DNA from: Chitinophagaceae bacterium
GTDB taxonomy: Bacteria > Bacteroidota > Bacteroidia > Chitinophagales > Chitinophagaceae
Length of the DNA stretch: 64,000 nucleotides
Direction of reading: 5' to 3'
NCBI GenBank assembly: GCA_947375185.1
Contig: CANCEU010000007.1
Location: forward strand, 1 to 64,000
Numbering within the stretch: the stretch's first letter is position 1; each line of letters opens with the position of its first letter. The position numbers and the translations under genes were made by a program. This document shows positions 42,305-50,057 of the stretch, one piece after another. A model generated the notes under the pieces. It saw only the letters and a program-made list of their open reading frames with translations, was not told the origin of the DNA and ran no database searches.

Positions 42305-42688
42305 ATGAAAAAGGCAATAGTCATATTATTAATGGTATTATATAGTGCTTCCACCATTGGAGCTACTATTAATATGCATTATTGCATGAATAAATTTGCA
42401 GGCTGGTCATTGAATAGTAAGAAAAAGGATAAGTGCCCAAAATGTGGAATGACCAATACAGGCTGTTGCAAGGATGAAAAAAAACAAATAAAATTATCGC
42501 TTGATCAGCAAAAGTCCGAGTACAACCATATAAATTATGACCGCTTTCTAGTTGTATCAACAGTAACTTTCTATAATGCGAATGCTTCATGTATTAAAAT
42601 TGTTAAGCATAATTTTACGTATTTACATGGCCCTCCTATATTACTGGGGCAGGACACACAAGCAACACTTTCTACTTTTTTAATTTAA
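42305..42688 (+). CDS. Small exported Cys/His-rich protein, metal-associated, unknown function
   Basis: The 127-residue protein has a signal peptide (about residues 1-19), then INMHYCMNKFAGWSL and KCPKCGMTNTGCCKDEKKQI, giving H-x-C, CxxC and CC motifs. The C-terminal third ends LHGPPILL. Proteins of this form lie next to metal-type TonB receptors in Bacteroidota, as here (the receptor ATG is 55 bases downstream). Metal binding is likely; role unknown. It resembles the protein at 16908 in length and layout, but with a different Cys motif. Confidence 0.72.
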   Translation: MKKAIVILLMVLYSASTIGATINMHYCMNKFAGWSLNSKKKDKCPKCGMTNTGCCKDEKKQIKLSLDQQKSEYNHINYDRFLVVSTVTFYNANASCIKIVKHNFTYLHGPPILLGQDTQATLSTFLI

Positions 42689-42742
42689 TACCATTAATTG
42701 TTTAATAGCATGACTATTTTATAATTGATTAAAGTATTAAAA

Positions 42743-45289
42743 ATGAAAACATATATATTACTAATGTGTTTGACGCTTGTCAACATATTTGCTTTTGCAC
42801 AGAATACAAAAAACGAAAAATTTAAGACTACTCATTTCAAAGTTTTTGGAGCTTGCGAGCAATGTAAGGATAGGATTGAGTTAGCGATAAAAATAAAAGG
42901 GGTTAAAGTGGGCATTTGGGATGTAGACACTAAAATTTTGGAGCTTGAATATGACTCAACGCAAGTAAGTTTAGATAAAATACAAAATAAAATTTTATTA
43001 GTTGGCCACGATCTAGAAAATAAAAAAGCAAAAGATATTATTTACAAGGCGCTCCCTGCTTGTTGTAAATATCGTGAAATGGAGGATGATGAAAAGCAAG
43101 TTGCGAAAACAGATGTTATTGTTAAGGGAGTTGTACTTCAAGATAATACAAAAGGCAAGTTTGAACCCTTGGCAAATGCAAGTGTATTTTGGTTGGGTAC
43201 TCAAGCAGGTGTTGTGACCGACAGTCTTGGTGTATTCGCAATTAATATGAATACTGCTAGTCAAAGATTAGTGGTAAGTTATACGGGTTATAAAGCGGAT
43301 ACTATTTCAATAATACATGCTAATGATTTAAAAATAGTTTTAGCATCCAAAGGTCAATTAAACGAGGTAACCGTTTTTAGTAGACAATTAGGTAGTTTTA
43401 TTCCTTATTTAAATCCAATTCGAACCCAGGTTATGACGGGTACGGAATTGTTGAAAGCAGCATGTTGCAATTTGAGTGAAAGCTTTGAAACTAATCCAAG
43501 TGTAGATGTTTCTTATAATGATGCCGTAACTGGTTCAAAGCAAATTCAATTATTAGGTTTGTCTGGAAATTATACACAGTTAACTATTGAGAATTTGCCG
43601 GGCCCTAGAGGGTTAGCCACTCCATTTGGATTAAATTCCATTGCAGGCCCATGGATTGAGAATATTCAATTAACTAAAGGTGTGGGGTCGGTTGCTAATG
43701 GGTTTGAAAGTATCGCTGGACAAATAAATGTGGAGTTAAAGAAACCTGAATCTGCGGAGCAGTTATTGGGAAATGTATATATAAACGATTTAGGTAAAAC
43801 AGACATTAACTTAAATGTTGCGTCAAAATTAAATGCACAATGGTCCACAGCATTATTGTTACATGATAATTTTTTAAAAAATGCTGTTGATATGAATAGG
43901 GATGGTTTTAAGGATTTGCCAACTGGCAATGAATTAAGTTTAGTGAATCGCTACAAATATGATAATAGCAAAGGCGTTTTAGGCCAGTTTGGTTTTAAAG
44001 TGCTAAATGATAATAAGTTAGGTGGACAAATTGCTTATGACGACACTAAAGATAAGTTTACCCAAAATCATTATGGACTTTCAATAAACACGCAGCGTTA
44101 TGAGTTTTTTGGAAAATTGGGCTATGTATTTCCACAACAAAAATATAAAAGTATTGGCTTGCAAATGGATGCCGCTGATTTTCGACAAGCATCTTATTTT
44201 GGGCAAAGCAACTATAGTGCCAAGCAACAAAGTTTCTATAGCAATTTAATTTATCAATCTATTTTGAATTCAACGATTCATAAATTTAGAACAGGGCTTA
44301 GTTTTCAATATGATAAATACAATGAAAATTTCAACACTTCCAATTTTGCAAGAAAAGAAATTGTGCCAGGTGCATTTTTTGAATATACCTATACACCCAA
44401 TGAACAGTTCAGTGCTGTATTAGGTTTGAGAGGGGATAACGATAATTTATATGGTAGTTTTATAACTCCTAGATTCAATGTAAGATACGAGCCAATTACA
44501 GGAACTGTATTTAGATTTAGTGCTGGAAGAGGACAAAGAACTGCAAATATTTTTGCTGAAAACAATGCTGCCTTTGTAAGTTCAAGACAGATATCAATAA
44601 CTCCAACCCTTACAGGAGCTGCTTATGGACTGCTTCCTGAAATTGCATGGAATAAAGGAGTAAGTCTAGATCAAAAATTTAATTTATTTGGCCACCCGGC
44701 AACTTTTGGCTTAGATTTTTTTAGAAATGATTTTTCAAATCAAGTAATAGTGGATGTTGAAGCTGCTAAGCAACTTCGATTTTATAATTTAAATGGAAAA
44801 TCATTTTCAAATAGTTTCCAGTCTGAATTAAATATAACTCCATTAAAAAAGTTGGATATTCGTGTAGCGTATAGATATTTCGATGTGAAACAAACTTATA
44901 ATGGACAATTAATGTCACGCCCTTATATTTCAAAAAACAGGGCATTTTTAAGTATTGATTACGCCACTACTAATGAATGGAAATTTAATTATACCATTAC
45001 CTATAATGGACCCAAACGAATTGTTAATAATATAGATTATCCAACTTTTGCACCATTGCCAACCAGTTCTCCAGATTATTATTTAATGAATGCGCAGCTT
45101 AGTAAATCCTTTGGCAAACATTATCCAATGGATTTGTATGCAGGTGTTGAGAACATCACTAATTTTTTCCAAAAAAACACAATTAGTTATGCCGACCAAC
45201 CGTTTAGTCCATATTTTGATGCGTCAATGGTTTGGGGGCCAACTACTGGAAGGATGTTGTATATGGGGTGGAGGATAAAAATTAAATAG
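42743..45289 (+). CDS. TonB-dependent receptor with N-terminal heavy-metal-associated (HMA) domain
   Basis: The 848-residue protein has a signal peptide (about residues 1-19) and an HMA-like domain with GACEQC (C38, C41) and a later CC at 107-108. Next come a carboxypeptidase-D-like regulatory domain (about 130-215), the plug (about 220-330, with C241-C242 in KAACCNLSESFE), and a 22-strand-type barrel to the C-terminus. The HMA domain and the CC in the plug point to a copper-like metal or metal complex as substrate or signal. ATG 42743 gives the cleanest signal; the upstream six codons are unlikely. The small Cys/His protein precedes it in the same unit. Confidence 0.88.
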   Translation: MKTYILLMCLTLVNIFAFAQNTKNEKFKTTHFKVFGACEQCKDRIELAIKIKGVKVGIWDVDTKILELEYDSTQVSLDKIQNKILLVGHDLENKKAKDIIYKALPACCKYREMEDDEKQVAKTDVIVKGVVLQDNTKGKFEPLANASVFWLGTQAGVVTDSLGVFAINMNTASQRLVVSYTGYKADTISIIHANDLKIVLASKGQLNEVTVFSRQLGSFIPYLNPIRTQVMTGTELLKAACCNLSESFETNPSVDVSYNDAVTGSKQIQLLGLSGNYTQLTIENLPGPRGLATPFGLNSIAGPWIENIQLTKGVGSVANGFESIAGQINVELKKPESAEQLLGNVYINDLGKTDINLNVASKLNAQWSTALLLHDNFLKNAVDMNRDGFKDLPTGNELSLVNRYKYDNSKGVLGQFGFKVLNDNKLGGQIAYDDTKDKFTQNHYGLSINTQRYEFFGKLGYVFPQQKYKSIGLQMDAADFRQASYFGQSNYSAKQQSFYSNLIYQSILNSTIHKFRTGLSFQYDKYNENFNTSNFARKEIVPGAFFEYTYTPNEQFSAVLGLRGDNDNLYGSFITPRFNVRYEPITGTVFRFSAGRGQRTANIFAENNAAFVSSRQISITPTLTGAAYGLLPEIAWNKGVSLDQKFNLFGHPATFGLDFFRNDFSNQVIVDVEAAKQLRFYNLNGKSFSNSFQSELNITPLKKLDIRVAYRYFDVKQTYNGQLMSRPYISKNRAFLSIDYATTNEWKFNYTITYNGPKRIVNNIDYPTFAPLPTSSPDYYLMNAQLSKSFGKHYPMDLYAGVENITNFFQKNTISYADQPFSPYFDASMVWGPTTGRMLYMGWRIKIK

Positions 45290-45318
45290 CATTGCTTTTA
45301 ATAACCATTAATAAATTG

Positions 45319-45326
45319 TAAATTTG
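45319..45326 (+). promoter_or_regulatory. -7 element (TAAATTTG) of the PhnA gene
   Basis: A perfect TAnnTTTG 35 bases before the ATG at 45362. The in-frame GTG at 45341 would lie close to the transcription start and is not favoured. Confidence 0.45.
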
Positions 45327-45361
45327 CGCGCATTGTTGCAGTGCAGCTAAAATTATTATTT

Positions 45362-45928
45362 ATGAAATCAAGACTTTCTAATACACTTAAAGAAAGAGCG
45401 CAGGGTTTATGTGAACTTTGTGCAACCAATGAAGCTGCTCATGCATTTGCAGTTAGCCCAAAAAACAGTGATGTAATTGAAAATGAAGTGGCTTTGTGTG
45501 ATCAATGTTTATCTATTTTAGAAGGAGCAGAAGCAGGAAGTCATTGGCAGTGTTTGGCCGGTAGTATTTGGAATACAGAGCCAAGTGTGCAAGCATTAAG
45601 TTATAGAATATTATATGGTGTAAAAGATCAAGAGTGGGCAAATGAAATTTTAACATCGGTTGAATTAGATGAAACGGTTGTTACTTGGGCTGAGTCGGCC
45701 TTTCAGGTTGCTGATAAGCACTTAGATAGTAACGGAACTGTGTTAGAAAATGGCGATACCATTGTGCTTACCCAACAATTAAATGTAAAGGGCGCAAATT
45801 TTATGGCGCCAAAGGGTACGATTGTTAGAAAGATTAGATTAGTGCCAGATAATGCTGAACAAATAGAAGGAAAAGTGAATGGTGATACCATTGTTATATT
45901 GACAAAGTTTGTAAAGAAGTCAGTTTAA
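45362..45928 (+). CDS. PhnA/YjdM family zinc-ribbon protein
   Basis: The 188-residue protein has an N-terminal zinc ribbon (CELCATNEAA ... CDQCL) and a C-terminal PhnA domain: DSNGTVLENGDTIVLTQQLNVKGANFMAPKGTIVRKIRLVPDN. The E. coli homologue is called PhnA although its role in phosphonate use is doubtful. No phn genes are nearby. Followed by a good terminator. Confidence 0.88.
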   Translation: MKSRLSNTLKERAQGLCELCATNEAAHAFAVSPKNSDVIENEVALCDQCLSILEGAEAGSHWQCLAGSIWNTEPSVQALSYRILYGVKDQEWANEILTSVELDETVVTWAESAFQVADKHLDSNGTVLENGDTIVLTQQLNVKGANFMAPKGTIVRKIRLVPDNAEQIEGKVNGDTIVILTKFVKKSV

Positions 45929-45952
45929 TTTTTAATTTATTTTAGACCATAG

Positions 45953-45978
45953 CCACCTGTTTGCGCAGGTGGTTTTTT
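45953..45978 (+). terminator. Rho-independent terminator after the PhnA gene
   Basis: A 7-bp stem CCACCTG/CAGGTGG with a 6-base loop is followed by six T residues (45973-45978), 24 bases after the stop codon. Confidence 0.85.
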
Positions 45979-46038
45979 ATGTTTTTCTTGACAAATTAAC
46001 TTCTACCTTTAAGTTAATAAGAAAACAAAATTGTGTTT

Positions 46039-46953
46039 ATGAAAAAAGTAATTCCCTTTTTATTAGCGATTAGTTTATTTAATTATGGTTGCTCCTCTTT
46101 GTTAATTACAACAAGTGGCTATGATACAATTGAGCAAGCCCAGGTGGGACCGACAGAACAAACCTATCAAACATTTTATGATGGGTTAACCCCTTATGGA
46201 ACTTGGATTACCGATCCGCAATATGGATATGTTTGGATGCCCAATGTAGGTATTGGATTTGAGCCATATAGCACCAATGGACATTGGGCTTATACCAATG
46301 TTGGTTGGACTTGGGTTTCTAATTATAATTGGGGTTGGGCTACATTTCATTATGGCAGATGGTTTTATCAAGACGGTCGTGGGTGGTTATGGATGCCAGG
46401 TCATGAGTGGGGGCCAGCTTGGGTGGTATGGGGTGATGTCGAAGATTACTATGGTTGGGCACCAATGGGTCCAGGAACTTTTGTAGGCGATGGGTGGTCT
46501 CCACCAAGAGCATATTGGAATTTTGTGCCAAGACAACATATGTATCAAAGAGATTTAGATCATTATATTATGGATAGAAACAGAAGGTCTATTTATTCTA
46601 CGCGAGTTAATATCAATCGCAATAGACAAATTAATCCTTATGAAAATCCAAGTCATAATTTTCGTGATCATGATAACGGGAAATCCTTCATTAATATTGG
46701 ACCTAGACCTGAAGAAGTAAGACAGCATATCAATACCAATATTAGACCTTTACGAATTTATGAAAATAAAGAACCAAAAGGTTCGATTGATAACAGACAC
46801 GATTTGTTTATTTATAAGCCTCCAATAATGCATGAGCAAGCTCAAAAGGAGCAAACCAACAGACCTGCACCAATTAAGCCAGCTCCTGTTCAAAATAACC
46901 CATCTACTCCCCGACCTGTTAGGCATGATAAGGAAGATAGAAAACAAAATTAA
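46039..46953 (+). CDS. DUF6600-type tryptophan-rich lipoprotein
   Basis: The 304-residue protein has a lipoprotein signal (Cys in FNYGCSSLL near residue 18) and repeated W/Y/G-rich units: YGTWITDPQYGYVWMPN, GHWAYTNVGWTWVSNYNWGWATFHYGRWFYQ, and WLWMPGHEWGPAWVVWGDVEDYYGWAPMGPGTF. The C-terminal 90 residues are polar and Pro/Asn-rich (NNPSTPRPVRH). The family is uncharacterised and surface or periplasmic. ATG 46039 is preferred over the GTG at 46033. Followed at 12 bases by a methyltransferase gene. Confidence 0.82.
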   Translation: MKKVIPFLLAISLFNYGCSSLLITTSGYDTIEQAQVGPTEQTYQTFYDGLTPYGTWITDPQYGYVWMPNVGIGFEPYSTNGHWAYTNVGWTWVSNYNWGWATFHYGRWFYQDGRGWLWMPGHEWGPAWVVWGDVEDYYGWAPMGPGTFVGDGWSPPRAYWNFVPRQHMYQRDLDHYIMDRNRRSIYSTRVNINRNRQINPYENPSHNFRDHDNGKSFINIGPRPEEVRQHINTNIRPLRIYENKEPKGSIDNRHDLFIYKPPIMHEQAQKEQTNRPAPIKPAPVQNNPSTPRPVRHDKEDRKQN

Positions 46954-46965
46954 AATTTCGATTGT

Positions 46966-47592
46966 ATGAATGTGAAAGAAGCGTACAAATCTTGGTCCGA
47001 ACAATATGATACCAATGAGAATAAAACACGCGATTTGGAAGCCATTTCTTTAATTGAAAATTTGTCAACAATTCAATTTGAAACTTGTTTAGAGATTGGA
47101 TGTGGTACTGGAAAGAATACTGTTTGGTTAGAGCAACATGCCAATAAGATAATTGCAGTGGATTTGACAAAAGAAATGCTTGATAAAGCTAAAGCAAAAG
47201 TAAAGACAGATAAAGTAACATTTGTAATTGCGGACATCATGCAGGATTGGAACTTTGCTACAACACAATATGACTTAGCAACTTTTAGCTTAGTGCTTGA
47301 GCATATTGAAAACTTACACCCAATTTTTGAAAAATTAGCTAAAACGATTAAGCCAAATGGCCATGTATATATTGGAGAACTTCATCCGTTTAAACAATAC
47401 GCAGGATCAAAGGCAAGATTTACTACCGAAGCCGGAGAGCAGGTGGTGACTTGTTTTAATCATCATATTTCCGATTTATCAAGTGCGGCAGTAAAATATG
47501 GATTTGAAATTGAAACAATTAAAGAGTATTTTGATGAAGCAAATCGCAATACAATTCCTCGTATTTTAGCCATTCTATTTAAGAAAAAATAA
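46966..47592 (+). CDS. Class I SAM-dependent methyltransferase
   Basis: The 208-residue protein has the methyltransferase-11/25 fold: CLEIGCGTGKNTVWL (motif I), IIAVDLTKEML, ADIMQDWNFATTQYDLATFSLVLEHIE (post-I) and NGHVYIGELHP. A C-terminal segment (FTTEAGEQVVTCFNHHISDLSSA) is typical of small-molecule methyltransferases. The target is unknown. It sits 12 bases after the lipoprotein gene and 11 before arginase. Confidence 0.88.
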   Translation: MNVKEAYKSWSEQYDTNENKTRDLEAISLIENLSTIQFETCLEIGCGTGKNTVWLEQHANKIIAVDLTKEMLDKAKAKVKTDKVTFVIADIMQDWNFATTQYDLATFSLVLEHIENLHPIFEKLAKTIKPNGHVYIGELHPFKQYAGSKARFTTEAGEQVVTCFNHHISDLSSAAVKYGFEIETIKEYFDEANRNTIPRILAILFKKK

Positions 47593-47603
47593 GTAATTCA
47601 TAT

Positions 47604-48545
47604 ATGACCATTAAGATTATAAAGAATAGATCAGATATTGGTGCGGGTACACGTGGTTCCGATATGGGTATTGATGCTATTGAGATTGCAGCAATTAATC
47701 AAGGCAATGATTTTTTTCACAAGCATTTGTTTCAGGATGTGGTAACGCATAACGAAACTATTTACAATAAGAATAATAATAATTTCGCAAAACGTATTGA
47801 ACATGTTGTGGAACAATGTCAACGAGTTGCTGATGCTGTAAGTGAAAATTTGAAGGAAGGATATTTTCCCATTGTATTATCGGGAGATCACTCCTCAGCA
47901 CTTGGTACAATAAGTGGAATAAAAGCAGCACATCCTGATAAAAAATTAGGTGTGATATGGATAGATGCCCATGCTGACATTCACTCTCCATTTACTTCAC
48001 CTTCGGGAAATATTCATGGAATGCCATTAGCGGCAGCCATGGGGTTAGATAATTTAGATTGTAAAATCAATGAACCAGAAGAAGTAACCAATACGCACTG
48101 GAATAATATGAAAAATATTGGAGAGACTGGTCCAAAATTAACACCGGATCATTTAATTTATTTTGGTGTGCGTGATTTTGAAGAAGCTGAACAATATGCA
48201 ATCGAAAAAAATAATATCCGATTAGTAAAAGTAGAAGAATTAAGATATCGCGGATTAGATGTTTGTGTTAAAGAAGCCATCGGAAAATTATTGGATTGCG
48301 AACTCATTTATATTTCATTTGATGTAGATTCTATGGATTGTGATAATATCTCTTATGGTACAGGTACGCCGGTGCCATATGGTTTATTACCAACCGAAGT
48401 AATGCAAATCATAGATACTTTATTAGCTACTAAAAAAGTGTGTTGTATTGAATTTACTGAAATCAATCCATTGTTAGATAATAAGGGCAACAAAATGGCC
48501 GAAACGGCTTTTCAGGTACTGGATTATATCACACAACATATTTAA
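47604..48545 (+). CDS. rocF: Arginase
   Basis: The 313-residue ureohydrolase has the two-manganese ligands: H96 in SGDHSSALG, D121/H123/D125 in DAHADIHSP, and D240/D242 in FDVDSMD, together with the substrate-loop SGNIHGMPL. The length and N-terminus (IGAGTRGSDMGIDAIE) fit arginases of Bacteroidota, which hydrolyse arginine to ornithine and urea; agmatinase is a less likely alternative. It is the third gene of the lipoprotein-methyltransferase-arginase-GH32 run. No urease or ornithine genes are nearby. Confidence 0.92.
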   Translation: MTIKIIKNRSDIGAGTRGSDMGIDAIEIAAINQGNDFFHKHLFQDVVTHNETIYNKNNNNFAKRIEHVVEQCQRVADAVSENLKEGYFPIVLSGDHSSALGTISGIKAAHPDKKLGVIWIDAHADIHSPFTSPSGNIHGMPLAAAMGLDNLDCKINEPEEVTNTHWNNMKNIGETGPKLTPDHLIYFGVRDFEEAEQYAIEKNNIRLVKVEELRYRGLDVCVKEAIGKLLDCELIYISFDVDSMDCDNISYGTGTPVPYGLLPTEVMQIIDTLLATKKVCCIEFTEINPLLDNKGNKMAETAFQVLDYITQHI

Positions 48546-48563
48546 TACATAAAAAATATTTGC

Positions 48564-50057
48564 ATGCTTTCTTTATATAAATATTTTAGCTTCCTAGCTA
48601 TTTCATTATTTTTAAACAATCTAGTCAATGCTCAACAAAACAAAGGGGATATTTCAGTTGGAGCATCTGAACAGCATTATAGACCTATCATACATTTTAC
48701 ACCTGCTAAAGGTTGGATGAATGATCCAAATGGAATGTTTGTTAAAGACGGTGTATACCACTTATATTTTCAGCATTATCCTGATTCCACAGTGTGGGGT
48801 CCAATGCATTGGGGACATGCAACTAGTCCCGATTTGATTCATTGGGAAGAACAACCTATTGCACTTTATCCGGATAGTATAGGATTGATTTTTTCGGGAA
48901 GCGCTGTATTTGATGAACATAATACATCGGGATTTGGTGAAAATGGGAAAGGACCTATTGTTGCTATTTTTACACAACATAATATGGATGGAGAAAAGTC
49001 AGGAAGAACTGATTTTCAAACACAAAGTATTGCCTATAGCAATGATAATGGATACACCTGGAAAAAGTATGCAGGCAATCCAGTAATAAAAAATCCAGGT
49101 ATTAAAGATTTTAGAGACCCAAAAGTGATGTGGCATGCACCTACTAAAAAATGGATAATGACCCTTGCAGTAAAAAATATGGTTTCCTTTTATAGTTCTC
49201 CCAATTTAAAGGACTGGACTAAGGAATCTGATTTTGGAATGGAATTGGGAAGTCATGATGGTGTTTGGGAATGCCCTGATTTATTCCCTTTAAAATTGAA
49301 TAACAAAACCTATTGGGTACTTACTTCGAGCATCAACCCTGGAGGCCCCAATAAAGGTTCGGCAACACAATATTTTATTGGCAAATTTGATGGACATATT
49401 TTTAACAGCAATTCAACAAAAACAAAATGGATGGATTACGGAGCCGATAATTATGCAGGCGTTACTTTTTCAAATTTTGGAGGCAATCCAATTTCCATTG
49501 GCTGGATGAGTAATTGGATGTATGCTCAGCAAGTGCCAACAGTGAAATGGAGAAGCGCAATGACTGTGCCAAGAACCTTAAAAATACAAGACGTTGATGG
49601 AGAAACGTATTTAGCGTCAATGCCAAGTATATTTCCAGAAGGCACACCTATTAATGTTAAGGGAGTAACAGAAATTAACGCTCCCTTCATTTTAAACATG
49701 TCCGAAACGCCAATTCATAGTTTCACAATTACCTTGTCCAATAAACTAGGAGAGCATTTAGATTTTGGGTACGATTCAATTAGTAATCAATACTTTGTTG
49801 ATCGAACTGCTGCAGGCGTTCATGATTTTCATAATGAATTTGCAACCAAACATTTTGCGCCAAGAATTAGCAATAGTAAAATACTAAATAGATTAAAAGT
49901 AATTATTGATAACACTTCCATTGAAATGTTTGCCGATTTTGGCTTAACCGTAATGACCGATATATTTTTTCCTACATTACCTTATAATACTATTTCAGTG
50001 AAGTCAAACTATGAGCCAATAACAAAGCAGATAAGGGTTTATCATTTGACTCCGTAA
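48564..50057 (+). CDS. Glycoside hydrolase family 32 (levanase/invertase-like)
   Basis: The 497-residue protein has a signal peptide (about residues 1-23, NAQQ) and the GH32 five-bladed propeller: KGWMNDPNGMF (nucleophile Asp), WGPMHWGHATS, FSGSAVFDE, KDFRDPKV and GVWECPDLF (acid/base Glu in EC). A C-terminal beta-sandwich follows from about residue 360. It hydrolyses fructans or sucrose in the envelope. Its 3' end overlaps the convergent LTA-synthase-like gene by 16 bases. No SusC/D pair or sensor is adjacent. Confidence 0.92.
   Translation: MLSLYKYFSFLAISLFLNNLVNAQQNKGDISVGASEQHYRPIIHFTPAKGWMNDPNGMFVKDGVYHLYFQHYPDSTVWGPMHWGHATSPDLIHWEEQPIALYPDSIGLIFSGSAVFDEHNTSGFGENGKGPIVAIFTQHNMDGEKSGRTDFQTQSIAYSNDNGYTWKKYAGNPVIKNPGIKDFRDPKVMWHAPTKKWIMTLAVKNMVSFYSSPNLKDWTKESDFGMELGSHDGVWECPDLFPLKLNNKTYWVLTSSINPGGPNKGSATQYFIGKFDGHIFNSNSTKTKWMDYGADNYAGVTFSNFGGNPISIGWMSNWMYAQQVPTVKWRSAMTVPRTLKIQDVDGETYLASMPSIFPEGTPINVKGVTEINAPFILNMSETPIHSFTITLSNKLGEHLDFGYDSISNQYFVDRTAAGVHDFHNEFATKHFAPRISNSKILNRLKVIIDNTSIEMFADFGLTVMTDIFFPTLPYNTISVKSNYEPITKQIRVYHLTP

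Noticed and set aside
43666-43929. 87-codon minus frame opposite the TonB receptor plug
   Set aside because: A shadow of the receptor's coding strand with low-complexity composition.
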